Of a stretch of 64,000 nt of DNA, positions 50,378 to 59,239 are shown piece by piece. The position numbers and the translations under genes were made by a program. Source of the stretch: an uncultured Streptococcus sp. Lineage in GTDB: Bacteria; Bacillota; Bacilli; Lactobacillales; Streptococcaceae. The first letter of the stretch is position 1, and each line of letters opens with the position of its first letter. The notes under the pieces are model-generated. The model ran no database searches, had not been told where the DNA came from, and was given only the letters and a program-made list of their open reading frames with translations. Location of the stretch: the NCBI GenBank assembly GCA_934229725.1, contig CAKQDX010000010.1, forward strand, positions 24,736-88,735, read 5' to 3'.

Positions 50378-52524
50378 TAATTTTTTTCCTCCATACTATA
50401 TTTATTATCTAAATACCTTTTAAAATTGGAAACCGAATTCTCTCCAAGGTTATCCATTACTGAGTTAAACTTGCTCATTTGTTCTGTATTCATATCAGCT
50501 AATGTCAACTCAGTATCTTCTCCCTTAATATACTTAATAACATCACTATAGTTTTCCCTATCTTTCACGTTAGGAAATACTTTATTAATAGCTGTTTCTA
50601 AGTTGACATTAGAGCTCCCCTCTTGAGAATTTGCATATCCAGACAGGCCATCTGTATCTAACTCATGCATTCTAAGGAAAGCATTAAAATCATAGTAATA
50701 TCCATTACGACCACTGAAGACTGTCTCATCAGAATTATCTGCAACACGCCATCCTCCATGATCTACCAATTTTTGCTTAAATTTAAGGGTCTCGTCCTTT
50801 TCCTCTGCTTCAATTTTATTTATATCTGATTGATAAGCGGAATAGGCCTTTAGGCTATCAGATGCACCATTACTTAATTTTTTCCAATGACCCCAATAAC
50901 CATCGACTTTAGAATCCAATAATTTCTCACCTGTTGCTTTTTCATATGTGGTTTTAAAATCATCTGCTGACTTCGTCCCATTTTTCATCATATCACTAAA
51001 ATTAAACTGATCAACCGCAGCTATGGCCTTAATAGCTGATACAGCGCTACTCCCAAATGGTACAAAAGAAATCATGGTTTCAACTCCTGCAGATGTCAAT
51101 TTTTGTTGAAATTCATATTGAGCTTCTTCTCTTTCTTTTTCTAACCTCTTTATACGATCACTATACTCCGCAGCACTCATTCCAAAGTCCGTTGACTCAT
51201 TCTTTGAGGAATACGTCTTATTTTCATACCATTCACCATATTTGGGAGATTCTCCTTCACCAACTTTGTTACCTCCATAGGCTCTCTTGGATGTGTGAAT
51301 ATCAAATACTCCGTTGGATAAATCAATATCCGCTTTTTTCTGATAATAATAATATGTAACAAAATTAGGATTTGTAGGATTCGTATAAGAGTCTTCTGAT
51401 TTTCCAATCTCTAACTTTTGAATTGAATGCATCAATCCAGAAGTTCTATTAATATAGTTTAGTTCTGATTGGTACATATTATACATGTTTTGGTATTGAT
51501 TTATTAACTCTTGATACTCAGCAACTTGCTCAGGTGTAGCATTGTCTGGCAAAATAGGCTTATGGTTAAATAAGTTATACATTTGTGCCATTTTCACCTG
51601 TGCCAGAGCGTCTTCACCAATCAATACACCATTAGTAAAAATGCCATTACGCTCAACAGTATTATCACCTAAAGCATTTGAAAAATGTCCCCACATTTTA
51701 TTATTTTCTGTCGCTGTCCAGTCATTCATCTCATCAGCAATAACAACATACATCACATCAGAAATTTTTTCCGGATCTACTTTAAGAACATTACCTGGTT
51801 CCTCGCTTATGATAGCTTCAAGTGCCTGGGCATCTTCTTTACTCTGTGGAACATCTAAATAATACATTTCCTCTGCTGTAAGATTGCCATTAGCTATTGC
51901 TTGAAAAATGATTGCGCTTGATACTTCTGATAAATACGAAGCATTATTTAACACATTCTGAAAGCCTGAAATATCAGATACCGCTGTTTCTAGTGAACTC
52001 GTAAAACTTGAAAATGCTGATTGTACTTCCTGGTCCTTTCTGATTCGCTTTGAAGCCGCATCCGAAAGACCAGAACTTGCTTCACTAAATACCGATTGAG
52101 TTTCCTCAGCAGCGGTCTCCATCGCATCGGCCGCTTGTTTAAAAGCTGCATCTAACTCTGATGAGGTATTAAAAATACATTCAGTTTGCTCGCCTTTTAA
52201 AACACTCGATAAACTCTCTGCACCACTATCACTGCTAAAACATTCCTCTCCAAATCCAGCCCCTGATATTGCGTCTGCATAGGTTGTAACCACATCGCCG
52301 TATGATTTAATTGATAAGGGCAATTGTGCAAATACTTGGTTTTGTAAATTATTAAGCTTTGCAAAGTAGGCATTTATAGCCTGACCTTTACTATCATTAC
52401 CCGCCTTATCTGTGAATTGTCTGTATAAAGAGTTAGTCTCGGCTGTATAAGAATCAGAAAAATTTTTTATACTTCTACCATAGGATTCTAACTCTGAACG
52501 ACTATTTATTCTTACATCTGTCAT
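50377..52524 (-). CDS. Candidate T7SS effector (LXG-like N-terminus)
   Basis: A 715-aa soluble protein without a signal peptide. Residues 1-230 are predicted helical coiled coil with the layout of an LXG-type secretion domain (NSRSELESYGRSIKNFSDSY start). A central region (about 240-400) is followed by a charged linker (RIKRLEKEREEAQYEFQ), a short hydrophobic stretch (about 487-510) and a C-terminal region with GGWRVAD and SGRNGYYYDFNAFLRM. No recognised toxin motif. Position directly after essC and the 121-aa helical protein supports T7SS export. Confidence 0.7.
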   Translation of the reverse strand: MTDVRINSRSELESYGRSIKNFSDSYTAETNSLYRQFTDKAGNDSKGQAINAYFAKLNNLQNQVFAQLPLSIKSYGDVVTTYADAISGAGFGEECFSSDSGAESLSSVLKGEQTECIFNTSSELDAAFKQAADAMETAAEETQSVFSEASSGLSDAASKRIRKDQEVQSAFSSFTSSLETAVSDISGFQNVLNNASYLSEVSSAIIFQAIANGNLTAEEMYYLDVPQSKEDAQALEAIISEEPGNVLKVDPEKISDVMYVVIADEMNDWTATENNKMWGHFSNALGDNTVERNGIFTNGVLIGEDALAQVKMAQMYNLFNHKPILPDNATPEQVAEYQELINQYQNMYNMYQSELNYINRTSGLMHSIQKLEIGKSEDSYTNPTNPNFVTYYYYQKKADIDLSNGVFDIHTSKRAYGGNKVGEGESPKYGEWYENKTYSSKNESTDFGMSAAEYSDRIKRLEKEREEAQYEFQQKLTSAGVETMISFVPFGSSAVSAIKAIAAVDQFNFSDMMKNGTKSADDFKTTYEKATGEKLLDSKVDGYWGHWKKLSNGASDSLKAYSAYQSDINKIEAEEKDETLKFKQKLVDHGGWRVADNSDETVFSGRNGYYYDFNAFLRMHELDTDGLSGYANSQEGSSNVNLETAINKVFPNVKDRENYSDVIKYIKGEDTELTLADMNTEQMSKFNSVMDNLGENSVSNFKRYLDNKYSMEEKN

Positions 52525-52533
52525 AATTTCCCC

Positions 52534-52899
52534 TTAATCTTTTGCCATAGCAAGTTGATGCCTCAGACTAGTCAAAGTTGTTGTACAGCTAACAACCTTT
52601 GTTGATTCGATTGCAATCGCTCTTTTTAAGGCTCCTGAAACAATTTCTTTCTTAACATCTAACTGAGCTTTAGCTTGTGTGACAAGTTCTTCCTCATTTG
52701 TCGCCATCGTATCGTATGGAGTCCCATATAATTGATATGCTCCCTTAATACTTACCGCATCTTGAGGAATATATTCAAAATCAATTGGAATACCATCTAG
52801 ATGAGCTTGAGCCGATTGCAATTTTGCTAACTTTTCAGTAGCCTTTGCTAAATCTTTACTTACCGAGTTAATTCTTTGGATAATTGCTGCTTTACTCAT
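52534..52899 (-). CDS. Small helical T7SS-associated protein
   Basis: A 121-aa protein with two long helices (MSKAAIIQRINSVSKDLAKA and the final QLDVKKEIVSGALKRAIAIE) around a central polar segment. Similar in size and layout to the helical partner proteins that pair with LXG effectors. It starts 8 nt after essC and ends 9 nt before the candidate effector, so it is translated in one operon. Specific family uncertain. Confidence 0.65.
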   Translation of the reverse strand: MSKAAIIQRINSVSKDLAKATEKLAKLQSAQAHLDGIPIDFEYIPQDAVSIKGAYQLYGTPYDTMATNEEELVTQAKAQLDVKKEIVSGALKRAIAIESTKVVSCTTTLTSLRHQLAMAKD

Positions 52900-52907
52900 T
52901 TTCCCTC

Positions 52908-55900
52908 CTATTCTACTAACACCTTAATTTTTGTTAAATCATTCTGTTTAATATAATAATGTTCTTGATAACCTAGCTGCCCCTCTCGTATCGGTTTATT
53001 AACCGCACTAACCATGGCTTGATCGCTGTAACGTATTCCCAACAGGGCTTGGGCTGACTTTTTAGCCTCTTTTGAAGCACCATCAAGACGGGTAGCTAAA
53101 CTCATATCACTCATAATAAGACTACTATAGCCTACACGATAACCTTTTTCTAAAACACTAATTAATTTCAGCTGACTGGCTGCATCTAATCCATCCACAA
53201 AATGAGGGTAGTCAAAGAAAATTAACTTAACCACCTGATTAGTTAGACGCTTTTCAAGACGTTGTGAGATTTTTAAACTAAGTCCCCCAATCATATTAGT
53301 TACTTGCTCCTTACAAGAAATCACTTCGGCTCCATCTACTTGAGGCAAAAAATTCTGTTCCGGTGCAAATACAATAATCTTCTGGTTCTGACTTTCAGCT
53401 TGAGAAACAGTTTGGGTAAGTAATTTAATCATACGATTTTCTTGATTCGTAATATAGAGAAGATTAGACAAAGTTACATCCCAACTTACAGCTTCCACTG
53501 TTTCTAAGTCAAGCCCTAAAGAAATATAATTGGATTCGATTGCTTCCACTACACTCTCCCGACTATAGAAATCTTCTTCAGTCAATTCGTCAGGCACCAT
53601 AGGAATCGCACTTGGACGATATCCTGACCAAACGTCTGCCATTGTTTCTGCTTCCTTGCGGATACCTTCGATAACTTTAATAGTCGAATCACCATCATTT
53701 GGAAGAGCTAGTTGAAGAACATCCACTTCTGCTCGCTTGATGAGAGCACGCCCCTTGATATCTTCGATATCTGCCAGCGGGGTAGTTCCTACAATATTGC
53801 GAACTTCTGAAATATCATGTTGTTTAAGACTCAGCTGATGCTTAAAGTTTGAATAAAGTGTAGCACGAAGATTTGGTTGACGGTTAGCCGTCATAACAAC
53901 ATGAATACCAAGTGACAAACCTTCACGAGATAACTTAGTCAATAACTTGATAAATTCTTCCTCGAAAAGCTCTCCCTTAACAGCTTCATATCCATCTAAG
54001 ACAACTACAGTATAGGGCTCCATCTGTCCTGTCGTTTGGCGATACAATGACATACTGGCGAGTCCTGTCTTAGTGAGCAGTTGCTTACGTCTAACCACTT
54101 CCTTTTCCATAAGTCGCATCCACTTAAGCAATTTCTCGTTTTGATCCAATGCTATGCGGTCGGCGACATGTGGTAATCGTGACAGTGGTGCAAGACCGTT
54201 AGCCCCAAAATCTAGAAGGTAAAAGGTCACAACCTCTGGACTCATGTGTCGTGAAAGATCCATGACCAAACTTTGTAAGAAGGTTGTTTTTCCCATGCCT
54301 GGACTACCATACATAAGGAGATTACCATCTTGGCTCAAATTAAGCGATATCGGTTCTTGTTTTTGTTCTTGTGGTATATCAACCATACCTAGTGTAATCA
54401 CTAACTCTGTTTCAGGTCGTTCCCACAACTTCTTATAATCAACTTCTGTCAACTCAGATAAGGCAATACGTTCTTTCAACGGTGGCAACCATGGTTGTGG
54501 TAAGGCAGGAATGCCTTCTTCTACCACTAGGTCGTGGATATAGCCTACAATAGCATCCAACTCTGTTGGTACCTGTCTGATGTCTTCAGTCTCTTCAAGT
54601 CCTGATAGATCATCATTTAGGATTTCATACTGCCCTAAGTCATTGATAGCATAGATAGTATGATCCTCTATACCTTGTTTGTCCTTTTCAGGTTGATACT
54701 CAGCTCCTGACCAGGCACTCTGGAAGAGCTCATAAACCTCGTTGTTTCCGACTTGAAGATAAGCACGTCCTGACTGGGTGATATCTGCCGCATCTGGTGT
54801 ACGAAGCATCTCCTGTGAGTCCGCTCGGTCTGCTACCTTAAGAGCCAGCTTGAAGCGAGAGTTAGACCAGATCTGGTCATTAACCACACCAGATGGTTTT
54901 TGTGTCGCTAGAATCAAGTGAATCCCAAGAGAACGTCCGATACGCGCCGTAGATACTAACTCCGCCATAAAGTCCGGTTGGTTCTGCTTAAGTTCGGCAA
55001 ACTCATCCGAAATCAGGAAGAGGTGAGGCATCGGCTCAGGTACTTCGCCTAGCTTGTATTTTTTTTGATACTGGTTGATATGGTTGACATCATACTCTGA
55101 GAAGAGGCGTTGACGACGCTTAAGCTCTGCCTTGATAGATGTCAAAGCACGCATAGACTGAGCACCATCCAAGTTGGTGATGGTCCCTAAGAGGTGAGGC
55201 AAGTCCCTAAAGAGGTTTGCCATCCCCCCACCCTTGTAGTCGATGAGGAGAAAGGCCACATCATGCGGATGGAAGTTGACTGCTAGACTTAGGATATAAG
55301 ACTGGATAATCTCAGATTTCCCTGATCCAGTAGTACCAGCTACCAAGCCATGAGGTCCGTGGGCCTTTTCATGGAGATTAAGCTGAACGATGTCATCCTG
55401 ACCACGTAGCCCTAAAGGTACCGCTAGAGACTTATACGGTGCATGAGAAGCCCAGCGACTGACTACATTCAAATCATGAACCTCAGCTACTCCGTACATC
55501 TCCATAAAGGTCACCGATTCAGGGATAGAGGACTTAAGGTTTTGAAGGTGATTAAGAGGGGCCAATTGTCGAGACAATTCCTCTTTGTCATAGCCTTCTG
55601 GGAAGTGGTCCAAGCTAAAATCAATCTCACGAAGAACTCCTTCTTCCATGACCAACTGACCGGTTTGTCTATCCTTGAGTGTCACAACTGTCTGGATATT
55701 CTCAGACAGTGAAGACATAACATCCTCTACGAAGACCAAACTACAACCAAGTTCCGTTGGATTCTCGTTGAAGAACTCCATGATGACATGATCCATGATT
55801 AAGGTCTTATCAGTAACCAATACTACATAGTGGGGACTAAAGAGCAATTCCTTACGTCCAGGCTCCATAGCCTCAGTCTGACGCTGTTTTAAGATCTGAT

Positions 55901-57299
55901 TGAGACTGTTTAGCACCTGATCACGACTACGCTGGTTGTAAACAAAACCACGAACATTCATGCCCTGTAGGGTTGCATGCGGCAACCAACGCATCCAGTG
56001 CCAAAGTCCACGTTCCTCCTCAGGCATGATAGTCACAAACTGGACTTCATGGTAGGAGTGAAAGAGGGCAATCTGTTGCACCATGAGTTGGAGTTGCTCC
56101 AAGACCAACTCTCGGTCTCCCACATACCCAACAGGTCCATGCATAAGGTTAGCCACGATAGGCATATCGTCCAAATATCGGTGACTATCATAAAGTGTGT
56201 ACCCCTCCACCTCTAGAGGATCCTTAACCCCACTACGTTCTGCTTGTGAGTAGGTCAAGTGATAACTTGTTGGTACCTTCCCTAGACCTAAACGGTAAAA
56301 GAGAAAATCAAACTGCTGTGGCGTCTTCTCATAAATACGGTGAGAGTAAGCCTTAGCTAGGCTTACCACTTCCTTAGGCCCCGGGAAATGATACAACTGT
56401 CCATGGCGTTGCTTAGTCGCAAGTTCCGTCAACTGGATAGACTTGTCTGACAAGTAAGCATGATAAGAGTCAATCCGATTGGCCAGATTTTCCTTGTATT
56501 CTCTTTTAGACTTGAAGTAGTTCTGAATAGAAAAAATTGTGGTCATGAGGCTGGAAACCACTGACATGATGATATAGAGCCCACGTGGTTGAAAAATACA
56601 GATTACAAGTGTGACACCAACCATAACGATAGGAGGGATAATCATCTTGAGAATCTCATTACGTGGTTTTTGTGGTTCAGCACTTGGAGCATTAACCTGA
56701 ACTTTTTCTTCACTTGAACGATAAATCAAACGAGGAGAACGATGGTAGTCTGGATAATCTGGATAAAACTGATATTTAGATTTTTCAAGAGCCTTGAGTG
56801 TCGTGGTACTTAACTGTGGCAAGTTGGCCCAGACTTCCTCTGGAAAAAATTTGAGCGAGCTCTCACCGAAGGAAATCTCGGCCCCATAAGGAAGAGAAAC
56901 CTTACCTTTAGCCAAATGGTTATTCACAAAGACAGGACCCGTCAAAATATCTAACTGCCAATCCTCTCCCACACGCTCAAAGAGTAGTTCTATTGCTGAA
57001 TGTTCTAATCTAAAGTCACTTCCCGGACGTGATCCTAAGACTAACCGCTGACATCCTTTGGTAGGATAGTATGTGTAAATACCATCTGTGATATAAAAGC
57101 GTAAACCACCAAGCTCAACTCCCGAAGTCAAAACACCAGGTTTGTCTTCATATTGATAGAAAATCTTATCATCTGTTGCTTTGATATAGATGTCACTAGA
57201 GAGGTATGGATATTCTTTAACTGTTAGGAGACTATCCGAATTCTTTGTGAAACTTAAACGGCTACGGGAAACACCATCATAAACATAAACCTGCATCAT
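52908..57299 (-). CDS. essC: Type VII secretion protein EssC
   Basis: A 1463-aa motor ATPase. The N-terminus has tandem FHA-type domains (about residues 1-190). Two transmembrane segments lie at 220-258. Two FtsK/SpoIIIE ATPase domains follow, with Walker A GTTGSGKSE (about 655) and GSPGMGKTT (about 1000). A third C-terminal ATPase-like domain (from about 1270) has a degenerate P-loop, as in other EssC proteins. It recognises substrates and drives export. Its start overlaps essB by 4 nt. The C-terminal variant usually matches the downstream cargo module. Confidence 0.97.
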   Translation of the reverse strand: MMQVYVYDGVSRSRLSFTKNSDSLLTVKEYPYLSSDIYIKATDDKIFYQYEDKPGVLTSGVELGGLRFYITDGIYTYYPTKGCQRLVLGSRPGSDFRLEHSAIELLFERVGEDWQLDILTGPVFVNNHLAKGKVSLPYGAEISFGESSLKFFPEEVWANLPQLSTTTLKALEKSKYQFYPDYPDYHRSPRLIYRSSEEKVQVNAPSAEPQKPRNEILKMIIPPIVMVGVTLVICIFQPRGLYIIMSVVSSLMTTIFSIQNYFKSKREYKENLANRIDSYHAYLSDKSIQLTELATKQRHGQLYHFPGPKEVVSLAKAYSHRIYEKTPQQFDFLFYRLGLGKVPTSYHLTYSQAERSGVKDPLEVEGYTLYDSHRYLDDMPIVANLMHGPVGYVGDRELVLEQLQLMVQQIALFHSYHEVQFVTIMPEEERGLWHWMRWLPHATLQGMNVRGFVYNQRSRDQVLNSLNQILKQRQTEAMEPGRKELLFSPHYVVLVTDKTLIMDHVIMEFFNENPTELGCSLVFVEDVMSSLSENIQTVVTLKDRQTGQLVMEEGVLREIDFSLDHFPEGYDKEELSRQLAPLNHLQNLKSSIPESVTFMEMYGVAEVHDLNVVSRWASHAPYKSLAVPLGLRGQDDIVQLNLHEKAHGPHGLVAGTTGSGKSEIIQSYILSLAVNFHPHDVAFLLIDYKGGGMANLFRDLPHLLGTITNLDGAQSMRALTSIKAELKRRQRLFSEYDVNHINQYQKKYKLGEVPEPMPHLFLISDEFAELKQNQPDFMAELVSTARIGRSLGIHLILATQKPSGVVNDQIWSNSRFKLALKVADRADSQEMLRTPDAADITQSGRAYLQVGNNEVYELFQSAWSGAEYQPEKDKQGIEDHTIYAINDLGQYEILNDDLSGLEETEDIRQVPTELDAIVGYIHDLVVEEGIPALPQPWLPPLKERIALSELTEVDYKKLWERPETELVITLGMVDIPQEQKQEPISLNLSQDGNLLMYGSPGMGKTTFLQSLVMDLSRHMSPEVVTFYLLDFGANGLAPLSRLPHVADRIALDQNEKLLKWMRLMEKEVVRRKQLLTKTGLASMSLYRQTTGQMEPYTVVVLDGYEAVKGELFEEEFIKLLTKLSREGLSLGIHVVMTANRQPNLRATLYSNFKHQLSLKQHDISEVRNIVGTTPLADIEDIKGRALIKRAEVDVLQLALPNDGDSTIKVIEGIRKEAETMADVWSGYRPSAIPMVPDELTEEDFYSRESVVEAIESNYISLGLDLETVEAVSWDVTLSNLLYITNQENRMIKLLTQTVSQAESQNQKIIVFAPEQNFLPQVDGAEVISCKEQVTNMIGGLSLKISQRLEKRLTNQVVKLIFFDYPHFVDGLDAASQLKLISVLEKGYRVGYSSLIMSDMSLATRLDGASKEAKKSAQALLGIRYSDQAMVSAVNKPIREGQLGYQEHYYIKQNDLTKIKVLVE

Positions 57300-58552
57300 G
57301 AGTCACCGCCTGACTTTTCTGGTTGACTGCTTGAGCTTGAAGCAGAGGTAGGTGTAGACGATGTTGAAGACTCATCCTCTTTGTCTTTTTCCAAATACCC
57401 TTTACGTTCTTCTTTCAAGGTCTTGTAAGTTCCTTGAAGCTCAGAAAGTTTACTATCACGATCCTTACCAGAAAGCTTGTCATTTGCCTTGACTTCTTCG
57501 ATAGCCTGAACAACTGCATAAAGTTTAAGATCAACATCATCAAGACGTTTAGCTGTGTCTAGTGCATCCTCAGCCTTTCCACGCCCAATCTGAATCCAAT
57601 AATCAAGATAGAGTTCATCTGATTTAAGCGTCACATTATTCATGATTTGATTACGTTGGTCCTTAGACAATGACTGTCCCTTCACATAGCTATAGGCTAA
57701 TTCATACTTTTGCGTATATGGCAACCTGCTTAAAGGTACCGACTCAAGTTTGTTTATCACGGCAGTATAGTCCACTTTTAGGAAGGACTTGTCTGCATCT
57801 AACATCTTGTCTTTAAAGGGATTACGCATAAAGACAAGGTAGATAAGAGGCACTAGGAGAATCACAACTGCTGCACTCAACCAAATCGTCGCATAACGGA
57901 AAGTCTTAAAGAGACGTTGAGATACCAGAGTGAGCGTTTCTTCTTCTTTCTTAAATTGTTCCTCATAAGCTTTGACAAGATAGTCTTCTATACTTTCGAT
58001 GGTCGCAAGCTCTGAAAGTTCTTTTAGAAATGGTGTCAGTTTTCTAACTTCTAGCCCACCATCATAAAGAGTCTCAAAATCTGTCTCTTCGTCCATCAAA
58101 GTAACTACTAAACACTTATATTGTCGAAGGAAGTCTGCTTCATCCATCGTAAGCGGAACCATACTTCCTAAAAGGCTACGATAGGCAAGCTTAGGTTCTA
58201 AGTTTGATGTAATGAAGAGATTGTTAGGGTTTAGGACCAATCCGAAATCATATTTCAAAAGCTCCTGAAAACCTAAAGCATTTATGGCAAATCGTAATTT
58301 TTCCGACAAACGCCTCTCACGTATCTCTTTAAAATCAACCTCTACCCTCGGTAGATCGTAGGTTAGGGTGATGGTATCATCAGCCATCTCTATCTTCTGA
58401 GACAAGAGATAAGGTGATGCTAAATCTAACAGAGACAATTCTGACAATGAAGCCCCAGAAACATCAGATTTCTGCAAGATTAACTGCCAATTCTGCTCCC
58501 CCTTTTCTATTGAGAATGTCTTCCCTTGACACTCAAATGATACTGCTGTCAT
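57296..58552 (-). CDS. essB: Type VII secretion protein EssB
   Basis: About 418 aa. An N-terminal pseudokinase-like domain (about 1-215), one transmembrane segment (about 222-242, IWLSAAVVILLVPLIYLVF) and an extracellular helical domain ending in a Ser/Thr/Pro-rich tail. The ATG at 58550-58552 is chosen because GAGGAG precedes it; an upstream in-frame GTG would start inside esaB. It lies 4 nt after the esaB stop. Confidence 0.94.
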   Translation of the reverse strand: MTAVSFECQGKTFSIEKGEQNWQLILQKSDVSGASLSELSLLDLASPYLLSQKIEMADDTITLTYDLPRVEVDFKEIRERRLSEKLRFAINALGFQELLKYDFGLVLNPNNLFITSNLEPKLAYRSLLGSMVPLTMDEADFLRQYKCLVVTLMDEETDFETLYDGGLEVRKLTPFLKELSELATIESIEDYLVKAYEEQFKKEEETLTLVSQRLFKTFRYATIWLSAAVVILLVPLIYLVFMRNPFKDKMLDADKSFLKVDYTAVINKLESVPLSRLPYTQKYELAYSYVKGQSLSKDQRNQIMNNVTLKSDELYLDYWIQIGRGKAEDALDTAKRLDDVDLKLYAVVQAIEEVKANDKLSGKDRDSKLSELQGTYKTLKEERKGYLEKDKEDESSTSSTPTSASSSSSQPEKSGGDS

Positions 58553-58556
58553 ATTG

Positions 58557-58790
58557 TTAATACTCCTCAAGTAAAATCCTATCACCTGAAGTTATAGGAT
58601 AGTCATTTAGGGAATCTCCTGCAAAGAGCAAAAGTCCCTTATTTAATACGCGTAATTGGTAGCGTGTTGATTTAAGATTAAAAATGCTAATCAATTCCTG
58701 ACTTAACTGTTGAACAGTCACCTTTTTAGGGATTCGAATATCAACAGATTTATCAGAAAGTACCAAACTAACATTTAAATGTGTATCCAT
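58557..58790 (-). CDS. esaB: Type VII secretion protein EsaB
   Basis: A 77-aa ubiquitin-fold protein related to YukD. Segments VSLVLSDKSVDIRIPKKVTV and LLFAGDSLNDYPITSGDRILLEEY are typical. A cytosolic regulator or component of the T7SS. In operon with essA (3 nt) and essB. Confidence 0.92.
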   Translation of the reverse strand: MDTHLNVSLVLSDKSVDIRIPKKVTVQQLSQELISIFNLKSTRYQLRVLNKGLLLFAGDSLNDYPITSGDRILLEEY

Positions 58791-58793
58791 AAG

Positions 58794-59237
58794 CTATTCC
58801 TTATTCATCCGATAGGTCGCGTAGCACGCCCCTCCAAAAACCAACAAACACACCCCTGAATACATCAAGGTTGTGTTTAAAGACTCTAGTTTGTCTGTAG
58901 GTGTATGTGGTAGGAGATACTCTTTTGCGACAACTTTGCTAGTAAATAAATCTTTAGATTTATTTTTCGATTTAGATTCCATATCAGATACAAATAAACT
59001 TTCTTGAAGACTAGTCAGACGCCCGTTAATCGTTCCTTTACGTTCATCTATTTTTTTGGTGTCATCTGCATTAAAAAGATCCGCTACCAAAGGGTTCTGT
59101 CCCATTTGATCAGTATTTGTATCTTGCTCCACACGACTAGTATCAATCTGCAAACGGTTATCTTTAATCTCATCAGCAGCTACTAATCTTACCTGCAGAC
59201 ACAAAACTAAGAAAAGTATTCCAAACCACCTTTTCAT
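58794..59237 (-). CDS. essA: Type VII secretion protein EssA
   Basis: A 147-aa protein with a signal/anchor at the N-terminus, an outward acidic region and one C-terminal transmembrane segment (about 121-141, TLMYSGVCLLVFGGACYATY). Recognised by size, topology and position between EsaA and EsaB; sequence conservation in this family is low. Confidence 0.88.
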   Translation of the reverse strand: MKRWFGILFLVLCLQVRLVAADEIKDNRLQIDTSRVEQDTNTDQMGQNPLVADLFNADDTKKIDERKGTINGRLTSLQESLFVSDMESKSKNKSKDLFTSKVVAKEYLLPHTPTDKLESLNTTLMYSGVCLLVFGGACYATYRMNKE

Positions 59238-59239
59238 GA

